Below, piece after piece: positions 1 through 8,747 of a DNA stretch of 52,290 bases. The notes under the pieces were generated by a model, which made no database searches, was not told the origin of the DNA, and saw nothing but the letters and a program-made list of their open reading frames with translations. The translations under genes and the position numbers were made by a program. How positions within the stretch are numbered: position 1 is the first letter of the stretch; each line of letters opens with the position of its first letter. Source of the DNA: Brevundimonas sp. (GTDB lineage Bacteria > Pseudomonadota > Alphaproteobacteria > Caulobacterales > Caulobacteraceae); contig NZ_QFNM01000019.1 in the NCBI RefSeq assembly GCF_003248455.1, forward strand, positions 1 through 52,290. The letters are read 5' to 3'.

Positions 1-64
1 TGACGTGCCCCTGAGAATTTCCTCCACGCGGAGCTAGAGTCCGCCCCTTGAAAGGACGGACGGA

Positions 65-331
65 ATGAAACGAGCGAGATTCACGGAAGAGCAGATCATC
101 GGGATCCTGCGGGAGAACGAGGCCGGCGCGAAAGCGGGCGAGCTGGCGCGCAAGCACGGCGTGTCTGAGGGCACGATCTACGCCTGGAAGGCCAAGTTCG
201 GCGGGATGAGCGTGTCGGACGCCCAACGCCTCCGGGCCCTGGAAGATGAGAACGGAAAGCTGAAGCGCCTGCTGGCCGACGCCATGCTCGACAAAGCGGC
301 GCTGAACGATCTGCTCTCAAAAAAGTGGTAG
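65..331 (+). CDS. IS3-family transposase OrfA
   Basis: An 88-residue protein with the HTH_Tnp_1 pattern. The N-terminal helix-turn-helix starts MKRARFTEEQIIGILRE, followed by KHGVSEGTIYAWKAKFGG, and a leucine-zipper-like segment (about residues 55-85) ends in LLSKKW. It binds the terminal repeats and supplies the N-terminal part of the OrfAB fusion transposase. The A6G run at its 3' end is the expected -1 frameshift site; translation that slips there continues into orfB. Length is normal for the family. Confidence 0.92.
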   Translation: MKRARFTEEQIIGILRENEAGAKAGELARKHGVSEGTIYAWKAKFGGMSVSDAQRLRALEDENGKLKRLLADAMLDKAALNDLLSKKW

Positions 332-1251
332 GGCCCGCAGCGATGCGCCAGGCCGTCGCCCATCTGAAGGCGGCGTTCGGCGTCAGCGAGCGGCGGGCCT
401 GCTTCATCATCAAGGCCGATCGAAAATCGGTGCGCTATCGCTCCTGCCGTCCGCCGGACACGGCGCTGCGGGAGCGGTTGCGCGCGTTGGCCGTGGAGCG
501 GCGACGGTTCGGCTATCGCCGGCTGTTCGTGCTGCTGCGGCGTGAGGGCGAGCCTTCGGGCAAGAACCGGATCTACCGGCTCTATCGCGAGGAAGGCCTG
601 ACGGTGCGCAAGCGCCGCTCACGTCGTCGCGCCATCGGCACGCGGGCGCCGATCCTGGTCGAGGTCAGGCAGAACGCCCGTTGGTCGCTGGACTTTGTGC
701 ACGACCAGTTCGCCACGGGCCGCCGCTTCCGCATTCTCAACGTGGTCGATGACGTCACCCGCGAGTGCCTGGCGGCGATCCCCGACACCTCGATCTCGGG
801 ACGCCGCGTCGCGCGTGAGCTGACCGCGCTGATCGCTCGGCGGGGCCGCCCTGCCATGATCGTCAGCGACAACGGCACGGAGTTCACGTCCACCGCCATA
901 CTGGCCTGGGCGCAGGATCATGGCGTCGACTGGCACTACATCGCGCCGGGCAAGCCGACCCAGAACGGGTTTGTGGAATCCTTCAACGGGCGGATGCGCG
1001 ACGAACTTTTGAACGAAAGCTTGTTCTTTAGCCTCGACCACGCCCGCCAGAAGGTCGCTGCCTGGGCGCTGGACTACAACACCCGCCGGCCGCACTCATC
1101 AATCGGCTACCTCACCCCGGAGGCTTTTGCCGCCAGTCTGACCGCAACAGGCCGACCCGCTGCGCAGGATGAAAGCTGCGCGGTCCGGCCTGTTGCTCAT
1201 CCCACGCTGCGAGGCGTAACTAACCCAAGGACTCTGGTCGCCGCTGGATGA
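325..1251 (+). CDS. IS3-family transposase OrfB (DDE integrase core)
   Basis: About 308 residues in the -1 frame relative to orfA, overlapping it by 7 nt. An N-terminal HTH_21 segment (RRFGYRRLFVLLRREG) is followed by an rve integrase core. The catalytic residues are visible as D in WSLDFVHDQF, D in MIVSDNGTEFTS and E in NGFVESFNGRMRDE. The C-terminus has the typical YNTRRPHSSIGYLTPEAF motif. It is most likely made only as the OrfAB fusion through the slippery AAAAAAG, so its own apparent start may not be used. It looks full length and active. Confidence 0.92.
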   Translation: MVGPAAMRQAVAHLKAAFGVSERRACFIIKADRKSVRYRSCRPPDTALRERLRALAVERRRFGYRRLFVLLRREGEPSGKNRIYRLYREEGLTVRKRRSRRRAIGTRAPILVEVRQNARWSLDFVHDQFATGRRFRILNVVDDVTRECLAAIPDTSISGRRVARELTALIARRGRPAMIVSDNGTEFTSTAILAWAQDHGVDWHYIAPGKPTQNGFVESFNGRMRDELLNESLFFSLDHARQKVAAWALDYNTRRPHSSIGYLTPEAFAASLTATGRPAAQDESCAVRPVAHPTLRGVTNPRTLVAAG

Positions 1252-1269
1252 AAACTCAGGGGCACGTCA

Positions 1270-1860
1270 CCCAAGTCTGACGTTGATGATCGCTGTGTCG
1301 ATCTGGGATCTGGTGTCCACACCGAAAAGGAGGCTCGCCGGTGCGGCTTGAGTTTCCTTTCCCCCGGTAAGACGAGCAGATGAGCACCAAGGCCTCTCGT
1401 CGTAGGATCACACCCGCTGCCATATCGTGCGTCAAAACAGGGACGATGGGCGAGGAGGTTCAGCGTGCTGAGCCATGTCCTTAGATCTGCTCCTTAGATC
1501 TGCAGGGTCCACAGACCCTATCTCCGTGCCGAAGCGATACGGCCGGTCTGGTTACGCGAGCTAGACCCGAAGAAGTGGCGTGAGGACCAATCCCTAGCAG
1601 CTCCCGTGTCGCTCTTATTTTAAGCTCCGGCTTCAACCGAAGGCCCACGTCGCTTGGCGCCTGTTGGACTATTTGTCGGCCGACTACGCTGGCATCTGAG
1701 TGACGATCCGGTTCGGGCGCTTACAGAGTTGATTGGCGAGCGATGCAGTGCCAAGGCCTGAACTCGGGGCGACTTGCTGGTATCAATCCCGCACCATGCA
1801 TGGTTTGACTTTGAGCGCAGTAAGACACTCACGGCGTTCCAATTTCAAGAATGGCAAACC
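1270..1860. other. Gene-free stretch next to the IS
   Basis: About 590 bases between the IS right end and the AbiEi promoter hold no ORF with convincing coding character on either strand. Short translated segments (for example around 1630-1690 on the plus strand) are interrupted by stops within about 25 codons. It could be the decayed remains of an earlier insertion or of the gene hit by the IS. I could not identify a source. Confidence 0.5.
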
Positions 1861-1904
1861 AATATGTTTGACAATCTTCATATTAGGACACTATGAGTGT
1901 TCAA
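1861..1904 (+). promoter_or_regulatory. Promoter and operator of the AbiEi/AbiEii operon
   Basis: A perfect -35 box TTGACA lies at 1868-1873. A TATGAG -10-like hexamer follows at 1892-1897 (18-nt spacer), which puts transcription start at about 1904-1905, on the ATG at 1905. An inverted repeat AATATG (1861-1866) / CATATT (1879-1884) straddles the -35 box. AbiEi antitoxins are known to repress their own operon by binding inverted repeats, so this is a likely operator. The reading is from sequence only. Confidence 0.5.
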
Positions 1905-2735
1905 ATGCTGGGAAAGCTAAACAAGCTCGAACGTATCCTCCCGGAAGGCCTCCTGGTCGATTCCGGCTGGATGAATGAGAACGGCTATCCCAACTCGCTG
2001 AGGGCCAAATACGTCGCTTCGGGGCGCCTGGAACGCACGGCGCGCCGCGTTTATCGACGTCCGCGCGGAACCCTCGACTGGCCGGTCGCCGTGCTGTCGC
2101 TCCAGGCCCTGCTCGACTATTCCGTCGTCGTGGGAGGACGCACCGCGCTCGAGCTCCAGGGCTACGCCCACTACCTTCCTGCCACCCGCAAGGAGGTTCA
2201 TCTCTACGGCGACGAAACCCCGCCGACCTGGCTGGCCGACCTGCCTCTGGATGTCGCGTTCAAATATCATCCGTCGCAGAAGCTGTTCCGCAGCGCCCGA
2301 TACTTCGAGGTCGCCCGGCTCGGCGAGGACTCCAGCCAGACCGGCCTCCTGGCGGACTGGGCCCGCGCCGCAGTGGTGGACACCCCCCTGGGCCACTGGC
2401 AATGGCCCTTGCGCCAGTCGACGCCCGAGCGCGCCATCCTCGAACTTCTGGACGAACTCCCCGATCATGAGAGCTTCGACCAAGTGGATCAGCTGATGGG
2501 CGCCCTGGCCACCCTCAGCCCGCGACGGCTGCAGCGCCTGCTCGAGGATTGCGTGAGCGTGAAGGTCAAACGCCTGTTCTTCTATTTCGCCGATCGGCAC
2601 GCTCATGCGTGGCTTAAAGCCCTGGACCGTAACACCATCGATCTGGGCAGCGGCAACCGCGTGCTCGCCAAGGGCGGTCGACTGGACCCGACCTACAAGA
2701 TCACCGTGCCGAGGTCGCTCGATGCCGGTCAGTGA
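1905..2735 (+). CDS. abiEi: Type IV toxin-antitoxin system AbiEi-family antitoxin
   Basis: A 276-residue protein (280 if the ATG at 1893 is used). It has the AbiEi N-terminal winged-helix look: a GLLVDSGWMNENGYPNSLRA segment followed by YVASGRLERTARRVYRRPRG, then a C-terminal domain with VVGGRTALELQGYAHYL. In the family the N-terminal domain represses the operon and the C-terminal domain counteracts the nucleotidyltransferase toxin. I prefer the ATG at 1905 because the TTGACA/TATGAG promoter places the mRNA 5' end there, giving a leaderless transcript. The 3' end overlaps the toxin gene by 14 nt, so the two are translationally linked. Confidence 0.85.
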   Translation: MLGKLNKLERILPEGLLVDSGWMNENGYPNSLRAKYVASGRLERTARRVYRRPRGTLDWPVAVLSLQALLDYSVVVGGRTALELQGYAHYLPATRKEVHLYGDETPPTWLADLPLDVAFKYHPSQKLFRSARYFEVARLGEDSSQTGLLADWARAAVVDTPLGHWQWPLRQSTPERAILELLDELPDHESFDQVDQLMGALATLSPRRLQRLLEDCVSVKVKRLFFYFADRHAHAWLKALDRNTIDLGSGNRVLAKGGRLDPTYKITVPRSLDAGQ

Positions 2736-3645
2736 CGTCTACGCCCGGCAGGTCCGCCTCCTCGTCCAAACCCTCCCCCTCGTGTTCCAGGAACCTGTCT
2801 TCGCCCTTAAGGGCGGCACGGCGATCAATCTGTTCGTCCGTGATCTGCCGCGGCTGTCGGTGGATATCGACCTGACCTATCTGCCGGTTGAGGATCGGGA
2901 CACATCGCTCGCCGCAATCGACGCGGCCTTGAGGCGGATCGCTGACGCCATCGAACACGCCCTGCCGGGCTCGGTCGTCGTGCGCGGCAAGGGTGGAGCC
3001 CAGCCCGTGATCGACAAGCTGCTCGTCCGCGCGGACGGCGCGGTGATCAAGGTGGAGGTGACGCCGGTCCTGCGCGGCGTGGTGTTCGAGCCCGAGGTCC
3101 GTCCGGTTTCAGCGGCAGTGGAAGAGCGCTTCGGCTATGCGGAGGCCCGGATGGTTTCCCACGCGGATCTCTATGCCGGCAAGATCATGGCGGCGCTGGA
3201 CCGCCAGCATCCCCGCGACCTGTTCGATGTGCGCGACCTTCTGGCCAACGAGGGGATCACGCCGGCACTGCGACAGGCCTTTGTGATCTATTTGGCCAGC
3301 CACCACCGGCCCATGGCCGAGGTGCTCCGCGCCAATCCCAAGGATCTGACCCAGGAGTTCGAACGCGGCTTCGATGGGATGACCGAAGACCCAGTGGACC
3401 TTGAGGACCTCATCGCGGCGCGCGCCGCCCTGATCACTGCCATCGTCGACGATATGCCGGAGGCGCACCGCACCTTCCTGATCGGGTTCAAGGCCGGCGC
3501 GCCCGACTGGGACCTCATCGGCCTGCCCGACGCCGCCGACCTCCCCGCCGTGCGCTGGAAGCAGTTAAACCTCGACCGCCTGGAGCCCGCCCGGCGCGCG
3601 GACATGGTCGAACGGCTTCGACAGACTTGGCCGCAATCAGTCTGA
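2722..3645 (+). CDS. abiEii: AbiEii/AbiGii-family nucleotidyltransferase toxin
   Basis: A 307-residue protein whose ATG lies inside the last codons of abiEi. The nucleotidyltransferase signature is clear near residues 30-55: LKGGTAINLFVRDLPRLSVDIDL holds the GG motif and the DxD metal ligands. A later conserved block, DLYAGKIMAALDRQHPRDLFDVRDLL, matches the K and R/D motifs of AbiEii/DUF1814 proteins. These toxins block growth, and some transfer nucleotides to tRNA, giving phage abortive infection. The overlap with its antitoxin is standard. The pair looks intact. It converges with the Gabija-like genes, with about 95 nt between. Confidence 0.9.
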   Translation: MPVSDVYARQVRLLVQTLPLVFQEPVFALKGGTAINLFVRDLPRLSVDIDLTYLPVEDRDTSLAAIDAALRRIADAIEHALPGSVVVRGKGGAQPVIDKLLVRADGAVIKVEVTPVLRGVVFEPEVRPVSAAVEERFGYAEARMVSHADLYAGKIMAALDRQHPRDLFDVRDLLANEGITPALRQAFVIYLASHHRPMAEVLRANPKDLTQEFERGFDGMTEDPVDLEDLIAARAALITAIVDDMPEAHRTFLIGFKAGAPDWDLIGLPDAADLPAVRWKQLNLDRLEPARRADMVERLRQTWPQSV

Positions 3646-3739
3646 CAATAGCGCCAGACCGCAGCATGCTCACAGACTCCGAGGTTCGGACGGTATGAGC
3701 AACTGACAAAACGGTCGTTTAGGCGTCTGCGCGTCGGGT

Positions 3740-5629
3740 CTAGATGGCGATTTCCGGAACGCCAGCCTGCCCTAGGAGCGCGTAGAGCTCGGCTACCTTT
3801 GATCGTTGGCCACGTTGCTGGCAGAACGCAAAGATGGCCCGCTGCTTCGCTCGGGAGAGAGCGACGAAAAACGCGGCGAGGCCCTCTTTGTCGCCGGGTT
3901 TGTGCGCCCACCAAGCTTGGTCGTCGAGCCCCATGAAGACGATCGTGTCGTACTCAAGCCCCTTGCTCTTATGCACGGTCATCAGAGGTATCTGATCGAG
4001 ACCTTCGAAGGCATCCAAGCACTCGGACCAGGTCGATACCCCAGTAGCCGATGCCATCAGGTGCTGCAGGAGCCCTTCAACGACGATCTCGAGAAGATTG
4101 CCTGCTCCATATTCAACATAGGTTCTTTGAACGGCCGCGGGATCGAGGAAGGTCAACACGGCCTCTGCGATGTTAACCGCCGCCTCCGCCGAGGGCGCGG
4201 TTTCAGTCATGTCTTTCCTAAGCCCGGCCAGAAAACGGGACAGAGCGGCTTCAGCCCGGGCGTCCGCAGCATCGTCGCCGGGCGGGATCGCTCTCAGCGC
4301 CGAGACAGCGGCGGATAGATACTGCCAGGCCTTAGGCGAACGCTGGACAGATCCGAGCCTCAGCGCAGCGACGACGAGTCGGCAGAGGCTGTCTGACAGC
4401 AGGTCCTGAAGCGGGACTTTGCCGACCAGCGCGCTTTCGTTGCGAATACGCAAGCCGCTCGCGGCCATCGGCGCGCGGAGTTCGGTGTCCACCGCCTCCG
4501 CCTTCTGCTTGACGAGGATCGCATAGTCGCGTGGGCGACGTCCTCTCCGCGTCATGTCGCTAGCCAACCACGTCGCGAGATGGCGCGTTTCTTGAGCGCA
4601 TGTCGGGCTGTTCCAAATCTGGGCCACGTCGCCGTCGATAAGCTTGCCTGTCTTGGCCACGACCTGTGGCGACGATGGGTCGAGGACGCGTGCGACGACA
4701 TGCTGGATGGCGACGAGATCCGGTGAAGAACGAAAGTTGAAGAGGAGGGGCACCCGCAGAGCATGGAAGTCTGCTTCCAATCGGGCAAAGGCATCGGGTC
4801 TCGCGCCGGCCCAGCCCATGATCCTTTGTTTGTCGTCTCCGACACCCGTGATGACGGCGCTGCTGCCCCTGAAGACCGAATAGAGGAAATCATACTGAGC
4901 GAAGGTGGTGTCCTGAAACTCGTCGACGAAGATGAAGGGATAGGTGGCGCGGAGTGCGTTCGCGATCTGAGGATTTGATCTCAGAAGTAGCTCGGCCATG
5001 CGGTTCAGCGTGACGAAGGTGAGGTTGGATGGATCTCCCGCACCCCGTTGCTCCGACCACCACCGTGCGGTCGCAAACTCTGCCCCGGATCGCGGTTCCG
5101 GGTGAGGAACGAGCATGCGTCTGGCCCCCACCGTGCGACCCTCGAAACTCGAAGGACCGATCTCCTCGATTTCGGCCTTCCATGGATCTGGCGCCGCAAG
5201 CCGTGCTCGAGTGAGCCAATAGTTGGTCGATTTGTAATCCCAGAAGGCAATCTCATAGGGCTTCGTCGGGCGCCATTCTGCGGGAATTGCGGTGTGAAAT
5301 CTGTCGACCAGGTTCTTGGTGAAGGCGTCGAACGTGATCGACGTGAACCGATCCGAAAACTCCGCAGGGCATCGCTGTTTGACGCGGTCCGCCAGATTGC
5401 CGGCGGCATCGCCCTTGAAGGAAATGGCCAGGATCTGGAAAGGCGGGCGGCACAGGCCTGTTTCCAGCAGATAGGTCGCCTTCTGAGCGAGGAACTCTGT
5501 CTTGCCCGCGCCAGGGCCTGCAACCACCGAGGTCGATCCCGGGTGGCGGAGCGCGGTCCACGCGGCGGGTTCGAGGGCATCGATTCCGCGCGGCCTCCAG
5601 TCGTCTGGCGCGGTGAACCGTAACGTCAT
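3740..5629 (-). CDS. gajB: UvrD/Rep-like SF1A helicase, Gabija GajB-like
   Basis: A 629-residue UvrD-like helicase with the full motif set: Walker A (VVAGPGAGKTEFLAQK, about residue 36), motif II (FIFVDEFQDTTFAQYDFL), motif III (GVGDDKQRIMGWAGA), motif V (MTVHKSKGLEYDTIVFMGLDD) and motif VI (FVALSRAKQRAIF). Its ATG overlaps the stop of the upstream OLD-nuclease gene (ATGA, 4 nt), so the two are coupled. A UvrD-like gene directly downstream of an OLD nuclease is the class 2 OLD or Gabija arrangement, in which the nuclease-helicase complex protects against phage. It is longer than the first described GajB (about 500 residues), so it may be a subtype. Confidence 0.85.
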   Translation of the reverse strand: MTLRFTAPDDWRPRGIDALEPAAWTALRHPGSTSVVAGPGAGKTEFLAQKATYLLETGLCRPPFQILAISFKGDAAGNLADRVKQRCPAEFSDRFTSITFDAFTKNLVDRFHTAIPAEWRPTKPYEIAFWDYKSTNYWLTRARLAAPDPWKAEIEEIGPSSFEGRTVGARRMLVPHPEPRSGAEFATARWWSEQRGAGDPSNLTFVTLNRMAELLLRSNPQIANALRATYPFIFVDEFQDTTFAQYDFLYSVFRGSSAVITGVGDDKQRIMGWAGARPDAFARLEADFHALRVPLLFNFRSSPDLVAIQHVVARVLDPSSPQVVAKTGKLIDGDVAQIWNSPTCAQETRHLATWLASDMTRRGRRPRDYAILVKQKAEAVDTELRAPMAASGLRIRNESALVGKVPLQDLLSDSLCRLVVAALRLGSVQRSPKAWQYLSAAVSALRAIPPGDDAADARAEAALSRFLAGLRKDMTETAPSAEAAVNIAEAVLTFLDPAAVQRTYVEYGAGNLLEIVVEGLLQHLMASATGVSTWSECLDAFEGLDQIPLMTVHKSKGLEYDTIVFMGLDDQAWWAHKPGDKEGLAAFFVALSRAKQRAIFAFCQQRGQRSKVAELYALLGQAGVPEIAI

Positions 5630-7617
5630 GATGTTAGCGATACGGTCAGAGTCCCGGGCGCAGCCGGCGGTGGGGGATCGAGCTGGACCGCGACGGCGCC
5701 GAGCAAGGCCTTCAGTTCCTCGGGAGCCGCCGAAGCGAGGGCCGGACTGTCGAGACCGCTCAGAACCCGCACATGCGTGCTTGGCTTGCCTCGCCCCAGA
5801 AAGAGATAACGATACCAGCGCAACAGGCCGTCCTGGCTAGAGTCGTAGAGGGCGTGAATGCCGCCGTCGCCCAACACGGCGTCTCGCGGCTCCCCGGCCG
5901 GGGACGGTCCGGAACGCCCGGGCTCTGGCGCCGAATAGGCGGCCTGCAATGCCATCAGCATCGAATAATCCAAATCCAGCGGCTCACAGAAGAAGACGTT
6001 GAACCTTCGAAGAGATCGCGCCCACGTCTGAATGTCTGTCCAGTTGGCGGCGGCGAAGGTGTCGAAGGCCGCCAGATCGGCCGAAGAGCCCGCCGGGCTC
6101 GGGGTTTGGAAAAGTTGGTCAGGCCGAACGCCGTTGTCCATCAGCTGCGCGCAGGCGGTCTTGATGCGCCCCCAGCCCCCGCCCGCACGACCGTAATCCA
6201 GATCCAGAAGAGTCGCGTGCGGAATGTCCAGGTCGACAAGCAGCCGCCACAGGTGATTGACGTGGCGGCCCCCAAGGGGAACCACCGCCACGAAAGACCG
6301 ATCGATGTCCAGGCCAAGGGCCTCGGCGAGGCGCGGGAGCACCACCTCTTCGGAGGCGCCTTCGCCGAGGATCACGAAACGGGCAAAATAGAGCTCGGGG
6401 TAGGTACGCACCGCCTCGCGAACGAACTTCGAAGCCTCGTCCGCGATCGGAGGCAATCGGATCCCCCTCACGCGGCAGGCGCGGGTCTTGGAGTCGAGGC
6501 GGAAATGACGGACTTGCTCGGGCTTCACCCGCGCCAGAATGCTTGGCGAATGGCTCGAGAGCATGGCTTGAGCCCGTGACCCTGCGGTCAGTTCCTGGAT
6601 CTGTCGGACGATACGGGAGAGATAGAACGGCGCGAGGTTGTTTTCTGGCTCTTCGACGGCGATCAGGGTCAAGGCGGGAACGCTGATGCCGCCGGGCTGA
6701 AATCCATCAGGGCGGGGATCCGTCGCCAGGTTCGACTCTACGTCGAGCGTCGCCGCGGTCATGGCAAGGTGGAACAGAGATCGCTGGCCGTCGCTCAACT
6801 CATCGAGACCACGTTCGCGCCCTGCCTCGTCGGGGCGGAACAAAACCTCAGCCTTGCGGATGAATTGTTCGAACCGGAGATCGATAGGCCGAAACACTGG
6901 CGTGGTGTCCGTGCCTGCGGTGTGGACCTGCTGCCACCGTTTGGTGACTGCTGCGACCACGGCGTCTACGGCCGGCTCGCCGGAGAACGCGTTATTCAGG
7001 GCGGAGCCCGCCGAAGCGAACGTGGTCCGCGTGCCTTCCGACCAGTTGATCGCCCGCCACAACCGTCCACGCAAAAAGGCCGTCACCTGCGAGATCCCGT
7101 CCCGCGAGGCCGGTACATAAATGAGCTGGATTCTGGCTCTATCTTTGGGTTTCAGGTCCGAACACTCAGCGTCCGTAAAGGCGCCCATCGTCCGAACGGC
7201 GCGATAGGTGTGTTCGATCGCCCCATCGATGGAGCCGTCATCCGTCCAGACCGCCTCCATCCGCAAGCGGCATTTCATCCTTCCGCCGTCATCCGTCGCC
7301 ATCTGAGAGAAGAACTCAGGAACGACGGACGCGTCCGCGAGCGGATCGTCGAGCTCCGGAAAGGCCAAAACCGCCTCTATGGTGAACCGGCGCTCGTTGG
7401 GCGGACTCACTTCCATAGCCGGGATATGGAAGTCTTGTCGCCGAAGCCGCCGCTGGTCCGGCGTAACGCCGAAGAGCCGCTGAAGCGCAAGCATAACAGC
7501 GGTCTTTCCCGCACCATTTACACCGACGAAGGCGGTCAAGCCTTGATCGAGAAGGATCGGGATAGGGTTTGGTCCGAAGCATCGGAAGCCGGAAATTTCG
7601 AGTCGTTCGATGTGCAA
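5626..7617 (-). CDS. gajA: OLD-family ATPase/TOPRIM endonuclease, Gabija GajA-like
   Basis: A 663-residue protein. The N-terminal ABC-type ATPase has Walker A (FVGVNGAGKTAVMLALQRLFG), a signature-like LSDGQRSLFHL, Walker B (LIAVEEPENNLAPF) and a switch histidine in MLSSHSPSIL. A C-terminal TOPRIM nuclease follows, with ILGEGASEEVVLP (acidic E..E) and LLDLDYGRAGGGW (DxD). I chose the TTG at 7617 (MHIERLEISGF) because it starts exactly at the conserved ATPase strand and has GGGGAG about 8 nt upstream; the longer frame upstream has no family-like sequence. GajA proteins nick DNA when nucleotide falls during infection. The gene is followed by a coupled UvrD-like helicase. Confidence 0.85.
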   Translation of the reverse strand: MHIERLEISGFRCFGPNPIPILLDQGLTAFVGVNGAGKTAVMLALQRLFGVTPDQRRLRRQDFHIPAMEVSPPNERRFTIEAVLAFPELDDPLADASVVPEFFSQMATDDGGRMKCRLRMEAVWTDDGSIDGAIEHTYRAVRTMGAFTDAECSDLKPKDRARIQLIYVPASRDGISQVTAFLRGRLWRAINWSEGTRTTFASAGSALNNAFSGEPAVDAVVAAVTKRWQQVHTAGTDTTPVFRPIDLRFEQFIRKAEVLFRPDEAGRERGLDELSDGQRSLFHLAMTAATLDVESNLATDPRPDGFQPGGISVPALTLIAVEEPENNLAPFYLSRIVRQIQELTAGSRAQAMLSSHSPSILARVKPEQVRHFRLDSKTRACRVRGIRLPPIADEASKFVREAVRTYPELYFARFVILGEGASEEVVLPRLAEALGLDIDRSFVAVVPLGGRHVNHLWRLLVDLDIPHATLLDLDYGRAGGGWGRIKTACAQLMDNGVRPDQLFQTPSPAGSSADLAAFDTFAAANWTDIQTWARSLRRFNVFFCEPLDLDYSMLMALQAAYSAPEPGRSGPSPAGEPRDAVLGDGGIHALYDSSQDGLLRWYRYLFLGRGKPSTHVRVLSGLDSPALASAAPEELKALLGAVAVQLDPPPPAAPGTLTVSLTS

Positions 7618-7812
7618 GACGCCACTCCCCTGGACGCGACACGCTGAGATGCCGCAACCTTTGCTTGCGGCCCGTTCTGGCCGCCCTTGCCAGGCTCGAC
7701 AAGGGGTGATCCTGAGCCATTGGCCTGTGACGTGATGGCGTGGACGACCTCCACCCGACCAGCTTTTCTGGGTGCCCTCACCGGAACCACACGCCAAGCC
7801 ACGTCGATCAAC

Positions 7813-7842
7813 AAAAAGCCCGCCATCTCTGGCGGGCTTTCC
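7813..7842. terminator. Hairpin terminator, strongest on the minus strand
   Basis: A perfect 8-bp stem AGCCCGCC (7817-7824) / GGCGGGCT (7831-7838) with a 6-nt loop. On the minus strand it is followed by TTTTTG, on the plus strand by TTTCC. No gene end sits right next to it. It may insulate the gajA promoter region from transcription arriving from the right. The rest of 7618-7991 holds nothing else I can name. Confidence 0.6.
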
Positions 7843-7991
7843 GTATTCCATCGACGATGAGGGGAGGCTTTCGCCCGCGTGTCTCAAAGCCAGTGGCGAA
7901 CAGATGGGGTTTTAGAGCGAAAGTGTCAACTCGAAAGTGAAAGTCCGTCACTCCGTCGACAACCCCGATCATTGCCGCCTACGTTAGCGTA

Positions 7992-8654
7992 ATGCCTTTC
8001 ACGCCGCAGGAAATAACTGATCTGCCGGACGTCATATCGGCACCCCGTTTTGCGACCTATCTGCAGGCCAAGCAGGGGCATGTCGACCAGGCGTTGGAAC
8101 TTTAGGCTTGGAATATGGAAGTCTCCGCAGCCTTTATGGTGCCGCTTCACCTGTGCGAGGTGGCCATCCGCAACGCGGCGGGGGACGCCATCGAGGCGGT
8201 CCATGGCGCCAACTGGCCTTGGGTGAACGGTTTCATCAGGAGCCTGCCCGTTCCTAGGCGGCAGACAGACTACGATCCCCAGCGCAATCTTCGGACGGTC
8301 GCCGGGCGTCAGCCAACTGTGGGCAAGGTCGTCTCAGAGCTCAATTTCGCGTTCTGGGAAAAGGTGTTCACTCAGGGACAGGACAGCCGGATCTGGGACG
8401 CGCATCTGCGCACCGTCCTTCCTGGAATCCCTGCGGGTCTGACCGTGGCGCAAGCGCGCGCGCAGATATTCCTCGACCTTGAGAGGATTCGGAAGTTCCG
8501 GAACCGGATCGCCCATCATGAGCCGATCTTCGCCCGCAACCTTCAGAACGATTATGCCTCGATCCGGGAACTGGTGGAGTACAGGCGGGCAGAGGCGGCG
8601 AACTGGCTGGGCAAGGTGGAGCGGGTCACCGGGCTTATCGCAATACGCCCCTAA
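7992..8654 (+). pseudogene. Abi-family HEPN protein gene with an in-frame amber stop
   Basis: Reading from ATG 7992 gives MPFTPQEITDLPDVISAPRF, then RFATYLQAKQGHVDQALEL, a TAG at 8103-8105, and then AWNMEVSAAFMVPLHLCEVAIRN in the same frame to a stop at 8654. Proteins of this Abi-like (Abi_2/HEPN) type normally have ELYxWN at that place, so the TAG looks like a Tyr codon (TAT/TAC) changed by one base. The HEPN RNase motif is present near the C-terminus (FRNRIAHHEPIF, an R-N-x3-H form). A shorter protein from the ATG at 8115 (179 residues) could still be made. Either a recent loss-of-function mutation or a sequencing error explains it. Confidence 0.75.
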
Positions 8655-8747
8655 ACACGCGACGCGACTGAAGGATTTGCCGTGCGGGACCCTCCTTGGG
8701 GTGCGCCGTTTCTTTAAGCCCGAAAGCCCGGAATTACGCACAGGGAG

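Larger units (their letters stand above)
1..1269 (+). mobile_element. Complete IS3-family insertion sequence
   Basis: Imperfect terminal inverted repeats bound the element: TGACGTGCCCCTGAG at the left end (base 1) and its complement CTCAGGGGCACGTCA ending at 1269. Inside are two overlapping genes (orfA, orfB) with an A6G slippery run at 319-325, the usual IS3 arrangement that makes an OrfAB transposase by -1 frameshifting. The DDE residues are all present, so it looks intact. The window begins exactly at the left repeat, so a target duplication cannot be checked. It marks the left edge of the defence island. Confidence 0.9.

Noticed and set aside
5773..7647. Plus-strand ORFs of 268 and 292 residues opposite the OLD nuclease
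   Set aside because: They are shadows of the nuclease gene. Walker and TOPRIM motifs lie on the minus strand.
8103..8105. TAG as pyrrolysine or programmed read-through
   Set aside because: There is no Pyl machinery or read-through context, and homologues have Tyr at this place, so a point mutation is simpler.
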